Positions 7,955 to 17,324 of a stretch of 51,486 nt of DNA are shown here, one piece after another. The notes beneath the pieces were generated by a model. It worked only from the letters and a program-made list of their open reading frames with translations, searched no databases and was not told the origin of the DNA. Position numbers and translations under genes: made by a program. Origin of the DNA: Alphaproteobacteria bacterium (GTDB lineage: Bacteria > Pseudomonadota > Alphaproteobacteria > Caulobacterales > Hyphomonadaceae); contig JAHJSB010000011.1 of NCBI GenBank assembly GCA_018830285.1, positions 1 through 51,486 on the forward strand, written 5' to 3'. How positions within the stretch are numbered: position 1 is the stretch's first letter; every line of letters starts with the position of its first letter.

Positions 7955-9220
7955 ATGCGTCAACCCAAGATACTCACGACACTTCAGACCTACAGCTGGC
8001 AGCTTTTTGTCGGTGACCTGCTGGCCGGGGCAACGGTCGCCATGGTCGCGCTTCCGCTGAGCCTCGCCATCGCCATTGCCTCCGGCGCCGGTCCGGACAA
8101 GGGGATCGTCACCGCCATTGTCGGCGGCTTCCTGATTTCGCTGTTTGGCGGCAGCCGTGTCCAGATCGGCGGTCCGACAGGGGCCTTCATCGTCGTCGTG
8201 TTCAGCGTGATCTCCCAGTTCGGTTATGACGGCCTGGTGCTGGCGACCTTCATGGCGGGCATCATCCTGCTTATCGGCGGCTATTTCCGGGCCGGAAGCC
8301 TGATTGCATTCGTGCCGGAGGCGGTGGTGAACGGGTTCACCATCGGTATCGGCATCATCATTGCCACGAGCCAGCTGAAGGACTTCCTCGGCCTGGCCGT
8401 CGACAAGGAGCCTGCCGATTTCCTTGAAAAGATCCCGGTGCTGTGGGAGGCCCGGGAGACTTTCAGCCCGTCGACATTTTCCATTGCGATTGTCACCCTC
8501 GTCCTGATCGTCTTTCTGCGGCGCATTGCGCCCCGCTTCCCCGGCCTTATCGTGGCCGTCGGGGTCGGGTCGGCGCTGGTGGCGCTGATGGCGCTACCGG
8601 TCGATACGCTCGGCTCCCGGTTCGGCGAACTTCCGAGCCAAATGCCATGGCCGCAACTGCCGGACCTTTCCGTCTCGCGCATGATCGAGCTGCTGCCATC
8701 CGCCTTCATCATTGCCTTCCTGGCAGGGGTCGAATCGCTGCTGTCGGCGATGGTCGCCGACAAGATGATCGCGGGACAGCACAGGCCCAATGCCGAGCTG
8801 ACGGCGCAAGGCATCGCCAACATAGGTTCCGCGCTGTTCACCGGCCTTCCGGCCACCGGCGCGATTGCACGAACCGCGACGAACATAAAGGCCGGCGGCA
8901 AGACACCGGTCGCGGGGCTTGTGCATGCCGTCGTCATCCTGCTGGTGATGGCATTTGCCGCGCCCGCCGCGAGCTACCTGGCCATGCCGGCGCTTGCAGC
9001 CCTTCTCATCATCACGGCCTGGAACATGACGGAACCGCACAAATGGCGCGAATATGCGCGCGGCAGGAAAAGCGATATCCTGCTTCTGGTTTTGACGCTG
9101 GTCCTGACCGTTCTCGTCGACCTGACCGTGGCCATCGGCGCCGGCGTGTCCATTGGCCTCGCCCTGCGCCTCAAGCGACGCGGCGCTACGGCATCAGATT
9201 GGCAGCCGCCGGACAGGTGA
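7955..9220 (+). CDS. SulP-family anion permease without a STAS domain
   Basis: A 421-residue inner-membrane transporter of the SulP/SLC26 family, with the signature GDLLAGATVAMVALPLSLAIA in the first helices, GGPTGAFIVVV near residue 70 and a VESLLSAMVADKM motif near residue 265. Family members carry sulfate, bicarbonate or other anions, usually with Na+ or H+. Most have a cytoplasmic STAS domain of about 120 residues after the last helix. Here the protein ends about 17 residues after it (LRLKRRGATASDWQPPDR), so the STAS domain is absent and not simply cut off by the window. Substrate is not determinable; bicarbonate or sulfate are the usual candidates. Confidence 0.88.
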   Translation: MRQPKILTTLQTYSWQLFVGDLLAGATVAMVALPLSLAIAIASGAGPDKGIVTAIVGGFLISLFGGSRVQIGGPTGAFIVVVFSVISQFGYDGLVLATFMAGIILLIGGYFRAGSLIAFVPEAVVNGFTIGIGIIIATSQLKDFLGLAVDKEPADFLEKIPVLWEARETFSPSTFSIAIVTLVLIVFLRRIAPRFPGLIVAVGVGSALVALMALPVDTLGSRFGELPSQMPWPQLPDLSVSRMIELLPSAFIIAFLAGVESLLSAMVADKMIAGQHRPNAELTAQGIANIGSALFTGLPATGAIARTATNIKAGGKTPVAGLVHAVVILLVMAFAAPAASYLAMPALAALLIITAWNMTEPHKWREYARGRKSDILLLVLTLVLTVLVDLTVAIGAGVSIGLALRLKRRGATASDWQPPDR

Positions 9221-9281
9221 AGCCTGACCTCAGTCGCAATGCCTGTCGCACCGCGCAGATCACAAACTCGTGCCGATACAG

Positions 9282-10502
9282 TCAGAAATTGATGATCCGC
9301 TTGAGTTCCTCAAGCAACAGGGTGGCCTGTGCGCTCCGGTCGAACCGCAGGGCATGGCGAACCCCGGCGGCGGAAATCTGCGCGCGCAGGGCCGGGTCGG
9401 CAGACAGGCGCGCGATCGCCTCGGCCAGCGCGTCGGCGCGCCCCGGTTCGACGAAGACGGCCGTGTCCAGGGGGCGCAACAGCGCCTCGATCTCGCCTTT
9501 CACATTGGTGACGATCGGCGTGCCCGTGGCCATCGCCTCGAAGATCTTGGACGGAATCACGGTCCGGAAAACCGGCGAATCGCGCAAGATTACGAGCGTC
9601 ATGTCGCTCGCGCGCCAGTACTCGATCACCCGGTCATGGGGCACCCTGTCGACGAAGATGACATTGGAAAGCCCGCGCTGGATGGCCTCATCGCGCAGCT
9701 GCTCCCGTTCCGCGCCCGTCCCCAGGATCAGGATGGCGATGTCCGGATTGGACGCGCGCAGCCCTTCGGCGGCATCCAGCAACAGCCCGAGTCCGTGGGC
9801 CATGCCGATCGTGCCAATGTAGGAGACGACCGTTTTCCCCTCCAGCCCATGCTCCCGGCGCACGCCCGCGCCATCACCGGGGGAGAAGCGGCTGAGGTCG
9901 ACCCCGTTGCGCACGACGGTGATCTTCGCGGGGTCGATGCCGCGTTCGGCAAGGTGGTCGCGAAAGGCGTTGGTGACGCTGACGATCGCCGCCGCGCGGC
10001 GATAGAGAAAATACTCGAGCTTGCGGATCGGCCCCAGCAACGCGCTGTCGGCGAGCGCGCCGACGGCAACGATTGAATCGGGCCACAGGTCCCGGAGTTC
10101 GAAGACGAACGGGCGCCGCCGGACCGACGCGACGAGCCAACCCGCGGCGGCGGCGAAGAATTGCGGCGATGTGGCGATCACCAGGTCCGGCTTGCGAACA
10201 ACCCAACCGGCAAGGGTGCCGGTCACCATGAAGCTTACGAAGTCGACAATCCGCTTGACCGTGCCGGCATTGGGGAAGATCAACGTCGGCACGCGGATGA
10301 CGGTGACCCCGTTGATCCTATGCTTGCTGAACGGCTTCTGGCGGTAGCCTGCAAAAAGCTTTCCCTCCGGAAAATTGGGAAAGCTCGTGACCACCGTCAC
10401 GTCGTGGCCCTGGGCCGCCCAGATCTCGGCATGCGCTCCGCTGCGCAGCGCGCCGGCATTGGTTTCAGGAGGATAGTTGTCGGAGAGGAGAAGGATTCGC
10501 AT
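9282..10502 (-). CDS. GT4 glycosyltransferase, WbuB-like
   Basis: A 406-residue GT-B fold glycosyltransferase of family 4, close in pattern to WbuB-type enzymes that transfer amino sugars in O-antigen synthesis. It starts with MRILLLSDNYPPETNAGALR and has the family's donor-site motif in VIPSKIFEAMATGTPIV near residue 310. The start ATG 10502-10500 overlaps the stop of the upstream heparinase-like gene (TGATG), so the two are translationally coupled. An in-frame ATG at 10682 lies inside that gene and is rejected. It is convergent with the SulP gene, with 61 bases between stops and no clear terminator. Confidence 0.88.
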   Translation of the reverse strand: MRILLLSDNYPPETNAGALRSGAHAEIWAAQGHDVTVVTSFPNFPEGKLFAGYRQKPFSKHRINGVTVIRVPTLIFPNAGTVKRIVDFVSFMVTGTLAGWVVRKPDLVIATSPQFFAAAAGWLVASVRRRPFVFELRDLWPDSIVAVGALADSALLGPIRKLEYFLYRRAAAIVSVTNAFRDHLAERGIDPAKITVVRNGVDLSRFSPGDGAGVRREHGLEGKTVVSYIGTIGMAHGLGLLLDAAEGLRASNPDIAILILGTGAEREQLRDEAIQRGLSNVIFVDRVPHDRVIEYWRASDMTLVILRDSPVFRTVIPSKIFEAMATGTPIVTNVKGEIEALLRPLDTAVFVEPGRADALAEAIARLSADPALRAQISAAGVRHALRFDRSAQATLLLEELKRIINF

Positions 10503-12169
10503 CAGAGACTGAATTCCACTTCGACGGTGAGCGAGCGGACGCCCCGGGCCGTCCAGGTCAGCACCGGCCGCGGCGTTCTTACGCCGAACGAGCCGGCGAA
10601 GAAGCCATCCTCGACGCCCGGCTCGACCGGGCCTGAAAGCACGACGCGGACGGTCCGGCCATCGCGCGTGACGATATCCCATCCGTTCCCGCCCAGGGTG
10701 ACCGAGCGGACCGAGGGGTGCAAGGGCAGGCGACCGGTCACATCATGCGGCGACCGGGCCTCGCAGCGGTCGCAGATTAGGACCGTCTCCGCGCCCACCG
10801 AGACCTCGCGGTGAAGCAGGGGGCTGCCCTTGAGATGGCGATAGCCGTCGTGGGATGCTTCCGCCGTGTCCCGGTCCGCGCCGAGGGACACCTGGGCGCC
10901 AAGCACCCTGGCCCGCCGACCGACCCGGAAGCTTGCCCAGGTCTCGGAGGAATTCTCTCCGTCGATGCAGACGGTGGCGTGGCTCGCGGTGCCGCGCTCG
11001 ATGTCCCGGTGCGGCCCCATGGCATAGACTGAGGTTCCCCCGTTCGTGATCAGTCTTTGCCCAGCGAGTGAGATTTCCAGCGACAGGGTGTCGGCATGGG
11101 CATGGCCGGGCAGGTAGGAGGGGCCGACCTCGGCCATGTCCATCAGCACCACCCACGATCCCCGCTGCAGCCGGGCATGGCCGCTCGCCTTGAGGTGGCG
11201 CGAGCGCTGTGCGGCTTCGGCAGGCGGCGCAGCGTTCACGCTTGCCGCGGCGTAATAGCTGCTGAGCTCCGCATGCGTACGCGTCTGGCCGAGCGCGGCA
11301 TCGTTGAAAAGCGAGATCTCGCCATCGGGATGGCTCATGACGGCGAGCCAGTCGAGCATCGCTCGAGCCCGTTCGCTCCATCGCTGGCGGGTGGCCGCAC
11401 CGGAGAGACGCTCGGGATAAATCCGCGCGAGCTGTACTAGATCGATCAGGTCCTCAAGCGTCAGCGCGTGGTACATCGGGCTCAGCTCGAAGTGACCGCC
11501 GTCACCGAGGATCTGCTCTTTGAGTTCACGCTCCAGGATCGACACTCCGGTTTGCAGCCATCTGTCCGCTTCCGCGCCTTCGAAGAAGGCGCCGAGGAAA
11601 ACCAGCGCCTTTGCATTGGCAAACAGGTGATTGCCGAGCAAATGGTATTCCAGCAATCCGCTGAGCGCCCGGGCCTGCATGGCGAGGCTGGCGAGGGCGT
11701 CGGGGCCGAGTAGATTGCCGGCCAGGTGCCAACCGATCCAGTTCACGCTGCGGCGCGACAGCACATAAGGCTCCCAGCCGTTGCCCGCGAGCGGCGGATT
11801 TGCCGCGATCCAGTTCGAGATCAGGGACCGGTGCCAATCGGCACGGCTTGGTGCGCCATCGGCAAGCAGATCGTCGAAATAATGGAGATTGTAGAGCCAC
11901 AGCTTGGCCTTGCCGGGCGAATTCCAGTCCGCGGGCTCACCCAGCGCACCCTTCTCGCCCAGAAACAGGAAGGACAGAGGCCCTATCATGCTGGCCGGAC
12001 GGCCGGGGCAGGGCGTGAAGACCTGCTCCGCCTCCCGGATCGCCGGCGTGGGGCCGCGCACATCGCGAGCGCGCAAGACCCGCCGCGACACCCGGTTGAT
12101 GATCTGGCCGGGTTTGAGGTGCAGCACCGTTCGCATCAAACGGCCGATCTTGGCAGGCGTCATCAACAT
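10502..12169 (-). CDS. Heparinase II/III-like polysaccharide lyase (copy 1)
   Basis: A 555-residue protein with an alpha-helical toroid N-terminal half and a beta-sandwich C-terminal half, as in the heparinase II/III family. Residues that align by motif with the PL12 active site are present: Asn180-His181 (LLGNHLF), Tyr233 (SPMYHALT) and His356/His358 (GHAHADTLSLE). These enzymes cleave uronic-acid glycosidic bonds by beta-elimination. No signal peptide is seen, which is common for copies inside capsule loci, so the site of action is uncertain. Starts at 12169 and 12163 are equivalent (MLMTPAK). It is coupled to the GT4 gene downstream and paired with a longer relative at 37641. Confidence 0.85.
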   Translation of the reverse strand: MLMTPAKIGRLMRTVLHLKPGQIINRVSRRVLRARDVRGPTPAIREAEQVFTPCPGRPASMIGPLSFLFLGEKGALGEPADWNSPGKAKLWLYNLHYFDDLLADGAPSRADWHRSLISNWIAANPPLAGNGWEPYVLSRRSVNWIGWHLAGNLLGPDALASLAMQARALSGLLEYHLLGNHLFANAKALVFLGAFFEGAEADRWLQTGVSILERELKEQILGDGGHFELSPMYHALTLEDLIDLVQLARIYPERLSGAATRQRWSERARAMLDWLAVMSHPDGEISLFNDAALGQTRTHAELSSYYAAASVNAAPPAEAAQRSRHLKASGHARLQRGSWVVLMDMAEVGPSYLPGHAHADTLSLEISLAGQRLITNGGTSVYAMGPHRDIERGTASHATVCIDGENSSETWASFRVGRRARVLGAQVSLGADRDTAEASHDGYRHLKGSPLLHREVSVGAETVLICDRCEARSPHDVTGRLPLHPSVRSVTLGGNGWDIVTRDGRTVRVVLSGPVEPGVEDGFFAGSFGVRTPRPVLTWTARGVRSLTVEVEFSL

Positions 12170-12245
12170 GGTGTCGGTCCGGGAATACGCGTCGAGTCTG
12201 TGCCTTGCATCATACACGCAGGACAAATGCAAGTGCGGCAGCGGT

Positions 12246-13543
12246 TCAGCCGAACATACGGCTGTTCATGAAAACGCCCTGCAGCGGATCGATGTCGACA
12301 TGGCCGAAAAAGATGCCCGGCATCGCCAGCAGCGCCACGCTGCCGGCGGAGGCGGACAGCTGAAGCGCCGAGTATTCGTAGCCGTAGACATTGGGCCAGG
12401 CCCGCAGCGTGACATGTTTCCACCCGTCGGCCGGCAAGAGTTGCACCGGACTTGCCGCCACGCCGGCCGGAACGGACGCACCATCGATTGCGGCGCGGAT
12501 CACCACATACGAATTGACGCGAATGGCGGCGGAGCCGGACACCACCCTGAGGAAATAGCCCACGGAGTAGCGCGTTGGCATGGCCGTGAACGTGCTGGTG
12601 CACAACAGCTCGTGCAACAGGCTGCCAATCGCCATCACCTCGGTGGCGGTCGCCGCCGCCTGGGTTGCCCGGATCGCGCACCATTCGGGGCCGTAGCGGC
12701 GGCCGCTTGCGGGGCGCAGCTTGTCGATCAGCAGACGGATATGGGCGTCGAGCGTTCCGGCACTGCCGCCGTAGTCGGTGTTGTTGTGAATGAACTTGGT
12801 GTGCGGTTCGAGGGTTGCGCCGCTGGCCGGCGCCAGATAGCCCGGCGCGGCGTAGCTTACGCCCGAGAACACCATGTTGTTGCCGGCGCCGTTGATGCGG
12901 CCGGAATCCGGAAGCACGTTCTGCATCAGGTCAGGGCCGAGCCACAGGCCTCCCGCCGAGAGCCTGCCTGTCGCGGCGTCGCCGCGCAGCGCCTCGGTCT
13001 AGGTCGAGCCGTCGCCCGAGAGCTTGAGGCGGAACTCGTTGTCACCGCACAGCCCGAGTTCCGCATGGCCGGAATAGCCGCTCTGGAGCACAAGGCTTGT
13101 CGTCGCCGGCGCGGCGTTCTTGTTGAGCTTGAGCCGGTGACTCGATCCGGCGTGATCGAACAGGATCGCGGGAGCGCGAACCGCCAGCCGGTTGGTCTCG
13201 TCCGCCAGCGCCGCATTGACCGACAGACGGTCGACCGCGCCGAGACCTGGATCGAAGACGGCGGCCCAGTGACCGCCGTTAAAAACCACCAGCGTGGCCT
13301 CATCAGTGATCCAGGCCAACCATCCGGGCCGTGGCGAGAAGAAGCCCCAGCCGCCGCCGGTCAAAGCCGCGATCTGGCCTTCATGGCCGCTCCACGCGCC
13401 GCCGGCGCTGCGGGCGGCTCGGACGCGATGCGGGTCTGTACGCCGATCTGGGCCACGGCATCGGGGGCTTCATTGTGGGTGACGTGCTTCTGGGCCTGGG
13501 AGGGAAGGATGTAGGGCAGGTTGAGGTTTTGGGGCGTGTCCAT
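12246..13543 (-). pseudogene. Broken DUF2793 protein gene
   Basis: Three pieces of one DUF2793 protein lie in order on the minus strand. Piece 1 (13543 to about 13405) has the typical start MDTPQNLNLPYILPSQAQKH with AAGGAAAG upstream. Piece 2 (about 13405 to 13002) resumes in another frame at WSGHEGQIAALTGGGWGFF; residues expected between them are missing, so this is a deletion with frameshift. Piece 3 (12998 to 12246) continues piece 2 in the same frame after an amber TAG at 13001-12999, at DGST-stop-TEAL, where relatives usually have Trp (TGG). DUF2793 is a phage-like protein family of unknown function found in alphaproteobacteria. Two independent lesions indicate a dead gene. Confidence 0.8.
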
Positions 13544-13710
13544 GGAGCTTTCCTTTGCGAAAACCACAAGGGTAATCCCGTTCTCAAGGGTGGGGACGCT
13601 TCGAGCCGCCCCACGGCCCTTGCCTTAGCAGGCGAGGCTGCCGGCAACGCCCTTGCGCGAGGTCGGCTCGTCGTCCCCCACGCATCGCGCGCTGTGAGCG
13701 TGGGAAGGGC

Positions 13711-14910
13711 TCAGCCTGCGACCTTGTCGCCCTGGCCCCGGCCCCTGACCGTGGCGAGCCCGATCTTCAGGTCCAGGACCAGGCATTGCAGCCGGATATA
13801 GCGCTCGTCCCATTTTGCGAGCTTTTGCGGGTCGCTCATGTCAATGTCGTTGACCTGCGCCAGGCCGCTGATTCCGGGCTTCACCTCGAACACGCCGCGC
13901 GACCTGCGCGCCTCGATCAGCTGCGTCTGGATCGGCAGGCAGGGGCGCGGCCCGATCAGGGTCATTTCGTTGCGCAGGATGTTCCAGGCCTGCGGCAATT
14001 CGTCGAGCTTGGTGGCGCGCAGGAACCTCCCGAACGAGGTGATGGCGCTGGCGGAGGCCTCGTGCGTTCCTGTCTGCGGGGTGCCGCACTTCATGGTCCG
14101 GAACTTGTAGCAAGTGAATTCCCTGGCGTCTTTGCCGATCCGCTTCTGCGCGAATACGCCGGGGCCTGGCGACTGGAGCTTGACGATCAGCCAGATGATG
14201 AGCAGCGCCCATGAAAACGGCACCAGCACGGCGAGGGCAAAGGCAAGATCGACCAGGCGGACGGCGGTCCTGTACCAGGGGTTCTTCCCCTGTCCGTCCG
14301 ACACGATGATCTCCGCATCCTTGTCCACCGCGAGTTGGGCGGTCACGAACTCAGCGATGCGGGCCACGGAGACGGTGGGCTTCAACGCCGCCAGGAAGCT
14401 AAACAGCATGCGCGCGAGCGGGCGGGGTAGCTTGTTGAGAGCCCCCAGGCGCCCCGTCCAGCGCGCGCCATAGACCATCGGCAGATAGACCGAGACGATC
14501 TCGATCCCGTCGAACGACGCGAGTTGGCGCACGGCCTCGCGTTTGCTGACCGCATAGGCGCTCGCATTGTCCTCATCGAGCGCGTGGATGGACGAGACAT
14601 TGACGAAACGCGCAATCCCGGCGCGCTGCGCCTTGGCCGCGACCTCAAGCGTCAGCTCCACATTGATCCTGTGGAACTCTTCGGGTCCGGCAGACACGTT
14701 GTTGTTGAGGACGGCCAGGTGCACCAGCCGGTCGCAGCCTCGCCCCCGCTCGGCGAGTTCGTCATAGCCGCAGCAGTCGTGGCCGGGAAAGGCTTTCGCC
14801 AGACGATCCGGATCCCGCCCCACCAGCAGCAACCGGTGCCCCTGCGCCGCCAGCAGCCAGACCAGATTGCCGCCGACAAAGCCCGATGCGCCCGTAATCA
14901 CGATGTTCAT
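13711..14910 (-). CDS. Hybrid nucleotide-sugar epimerase / polyprenyl-phosphate sugar transferase
   Basis: A 399-residue fusion. Residues 1-205 are an NAD-dependent SDR epimerase/dehydratase domain (TGASGFVGG at 6-14, SSIHA, Tyr119 and Lys123 in YAVSK). A membrane helix covers about 222-245. Residues 246-399 are a bacterial sugar-transferase (PglC/WbaP) domain with QKRIGK, YKFRTM, the Asp303-Glu304 dyad in KLDELPQAWN, and GPRP. The second half puts a sugar-1-phosphate on undecaprenyl phosphate, which starts a repeat unit; the first half could make or edit that sugar. This architecture is known in rhizobia. The start ATG 14910 has AGGAG upstream. Its position suggests it initiates the cluster's glycan. 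Confidence 0.9.
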   Translation of the reverse strand: MNIVITGASGFVGGNLVWLLAAQGHRLLLVGRDPDRLAKAFPGHDCCGYDELAERGRGCDRLVHLAVLNNNVSAGPEEFHRINVELTLEVAAKAQRAGIARFVNVSSIHALDEDNASAYAVSKREAVRQLASFDGIEIVSVYLPMVYGARWTGRLGALNKLPRPLARMLFSFLAALKPTVSVARIAEFVTAQLAVDKDAEIIVSDGQGKNPWYRTAVRLVDLAFALAVLVPFSWALLIIWLIVKLQSPGPGVFAQKRIGKDAREFTCYKFRTMKCGTPQTGTHEASASAITSFGRFLRATKLDELPQAWNILRNEMTLIGPRPCLPIQTQLIEARRSRGVFEVKPGISGLAQVNDIDMSDPQKLAKWDERYIRLQCLVLDLKIGLATVRGRGQGDKVAG

Positions 14911-15180
14911 GGAAACTCCTGTGCGCCCACCAAACCCTGCCATTTCTTGCTGTCCTGCTGCGAGGACTGTTTGTCAAGGCGCACATATCTCGCAACAGGG
15001 AAATAGAATATGGACCGCCTGTCCACGCAGGACTGCTTTCCATATTGGCGTGCTTCCATTACCCGGTGATCGCCGTAAAGTCTGTTCCCGTCTAATTCGG
15101 AACAAGGCGCGGCGCGCTTAAATGCCTAGGCGCTTTACATTGAGAGTTGTGATTGCCTCTCTCGCATTCATCAGCGGGGC

Positions 15181-17004
15181 TCAAGGCCGTGGAACTTGTC
15201 GATAGAGATATGCAGTTGCGTCGCCGGCCTTTCCCAAGCCGATATACTCGTTGTCAATCCATTCCATCGAGCGAAGTTCATTGGGCGCACTTTCAGAAAC
15301 AAACACGGCAGGATTCGCGAGAACCGGTGTGCGCTCTAGAGACAGGTATCTCTGATATCGGGCTATGATCAGGCCGACGCTGCGCTCGAGTTCGGCTGTC
15401 CGCACTGCGCGATTGTCGCTCGACGGGTACCAGGCATCCCGGAAGCTGAACAGAAAATTGCTAAACATACCAGACCGTTGACTGATCTCCCTACGCAATA
15501 GCTGCTCGGCCTCCGAATCGCTGATGCCCGAGCGCAGCCAATAGGCAAAGACTGTATCTTCATAGGGACTTGGGTCTGCTTGCACGGCGTCTGGCGCCAT
15601 ATTCGGTACAAGACGTATTCCGACACTATAGAAATTGAGGAGTGGCTTGGCCTCAGTGGATGTTCTCAATTGAACCAGCGAGCCCAGTCCGCCTCTGTCC
15701 AGAACGACAGTCACGTTCGCAAACACGTCTGGATCAAGCGTCGCAAGTGCCCGGGCGACTGCCACGGATTGAAGATTGGTATCGGTCCACATTTGGATGG
15801 ATCGATCTTGTCCGCGAATCAGAACAAATGCGATGAAGCAGCAAAATATCACGCCGGCCGCACCGATTGATGTCGCAAACTTGCTGTCGATACGCATATT
15901 GATCACTTTGAGAGCTGTGAAACAGCCGAATACGAGCGCGGGGCTATTGAACACCCTTTCCCAGTCTCTCGCGCTTATCATCTTGCCCGTGACAATCTGC
16001 TGATTGCTCAGCACGACCGGGGCGAGCAGGCATCCGAGGGCCAGGAAGGAGAGCGGTTCCCAGCGCCGCCACAAGAGCATGTATAAAGCAAAGCTCAAAC
16101 CCAATACAGCGCTCGCCAAAGTCGCGGGCGTTGCAATCGGCAGCCGCGAATCAAACGACAACGCCATTGCAACGCCCTCGCTTGATTGCGCGCCCGCCTG
16201 TTGCGCGTATTGGACGACGACGAGGATCATGAGCCCACCGATCAGCCCCAGAGCGAGAGAAATTGCCGTTTTCCGCCTTCCGACAAATGGGAGTGTAACG
16301 ATGCAACCCAAGACGATCACGGTAACAGGAAAGGTCACGAACGTGTAGCCCAGTGGTGAGACGGCCACTGCCAGCGTCAAGAGCGCAAAAGCGAGCGGCC
16401 GAGCCTCCTTCTCCGATTTTGCGAGATGAGCAAGAAGACCAAATATCAGGAACATAAGCGCAAAGCTTAGTTGGGGTTCAGGCGTCCTGAATATCGCAAG
16501 AAACGTGGTTTCGTACGCGGGCACCAAATCCCGCCCAGTCAAGCGCGTTACGAGATCAGAGAAATACGCCAGGTTTCGAGGCCATGTATTCCATATGGTG
16601 AGATTTCCGAGGGACAGCAGGTCGTTCGCGAAAGCCAAGAGCAGTGTTAATGTTACGCGCCCCACAGGAGAATTGACCAATTGACTTGCCGCGAAATACG
16701 CGCAGCAGATCACAATGAATGGAAAAACGATGTCTGACAGGACAAGGGTCGTGTCTATGGAACTTCCCGTGAGCCCATGAACAAGGCTCAGAGCGGCACC
16801 GGAGAGGAGCCGTGTCGTTCTGAGCGTGCCATTCAGCCAGCCGAGCGTATAAGTGTCCTCGTCATATGCCCCATGGAAGTATCTGAATTCACCAATTTCA
16901 TTCATGAAAAAGAGATGAGGCCATAGCCCAAGGAGCGCGACGAGCGACGCGAGTGAAATAGCCAATGCCCAATCAGGGATTCGGGGATTCTTGAACTCGG
17001 GCAT
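15181..17004 (-). CDS. Large multi-pass membrane protein, GT-C-like, function unknown
   Basis: A 607-residue protein with roughly ten to twelve hydrophobic helices in residues 13-415, then a hydrophilic C-terminal region of about 190 residues. A short acidic stretch follows the first helix (FHGAYDEDTYT), which resembles the first periplasmic loop of GT-C glycosyltransferases, where catalytic acidic residues sit. I cannot name a family. The gene is less GC-rich than its neighbours and its codon use differs, as for the membrane genes at 20048-24082, which suggests transfer. It is divergent from the lpsL-type gene. A GT-C transferase using polyprenyl-phosphate sugars is the best guess. Confidence 0.6.
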   Translation of the reverse strand: MPEFKNPRIPDWALAISLASLVALLGLWPHLFFMNEIGEFRYFHGAYDEDTYTLGWLNGTLRTTRLLSGAALSLVHGLTGSSIDTTLVLSDIVFPFIVICCAYFAASQLVNSPVGRVTLTLLLAFANDLLSLGNLTIWNTWPRNLAYFSDLVTRLTGRDLVPAYETTFLAIFRTPEPQLSFALMFLIFGLLAHLAKSEKEARPLAFALLTLAVAVSPLGYTFVTFPVTVIVLGCIVTLPFVGRRKTAISLALGLIGGLMILVVVQYAQQAGAQSSEGVAMALSFDSRLPIATPATLASAVLGLSFALYMLLWRRWEPLSFLALGCLLAPVVLSNQQIVTGKMISARDWERVFNSPALVFGCFTALKVINMRIDSKFATSIGAAGVIFCCFIAFVLIRGQDRSIQMWTDTNLQSVAVARALATLDPDVFANVTVVLDRGGLGSLVQLRTSTEAKPLLNFYSVGIRLVPNMAPDAVQADPSPYEDTVFAYWLRSGISDSEAEQLLRREISQRSGMFSNFLFSFRDAWYPSSDNRAVRTAELERSVGLIIARYQRYLSLERTPVLANPAVFVSESAPNELRSMEWIDNEYIGLGKAGDATAYLYRQVPRP

Positions 17005-17324
17005 TTTTTCAACACTGTCCGGTAATGCACATCCATTCCCGTTAAGCCAAAACTCTAATCACGACAATGCCTTTATTTATCAGGCTACATTGGTTTGTTG
17101 AGTCGGTCCGCGCGACTGAGCGTTGTCTGCCACTGATGAAGGTGCCCGCGCGCGCCGCTTGACGCCCAATCCTGACGGCGTGCCTGTTCTTGCCGGATGG
17201 AAATCGTGATACCAACCGGCTTGCTGCGATCAACGCCGCGGGTTCGGTCTGCCAAAGGAGGCTTTTGAATGAAGACGGGAAAAGACAGCATGTCAGCCGG
17301 CACACACTGCCCGGGGAGCGGCCG
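17005..17324. promoter_or_regulatory. Divergent intergenic region
   Basis: About 320 bases separate the starts of the GT-C-like gene (minus) and the epimerase gene (plus), so both promoters should be here. The half next to the minus-strand gene is AT-rich. I see no convincing operator, repeat or small gene. The epimerase frame stays open back to 17190 but without family-like residues. Confidence 0.4.

Noticed and set aside
12999..13001. Functional amber read-through in the DUF2793 gene
   Set aside because: A second lesion (frameshift with missing residues) lies upstream in the same gene, so read-through alone would not give a normal protein.
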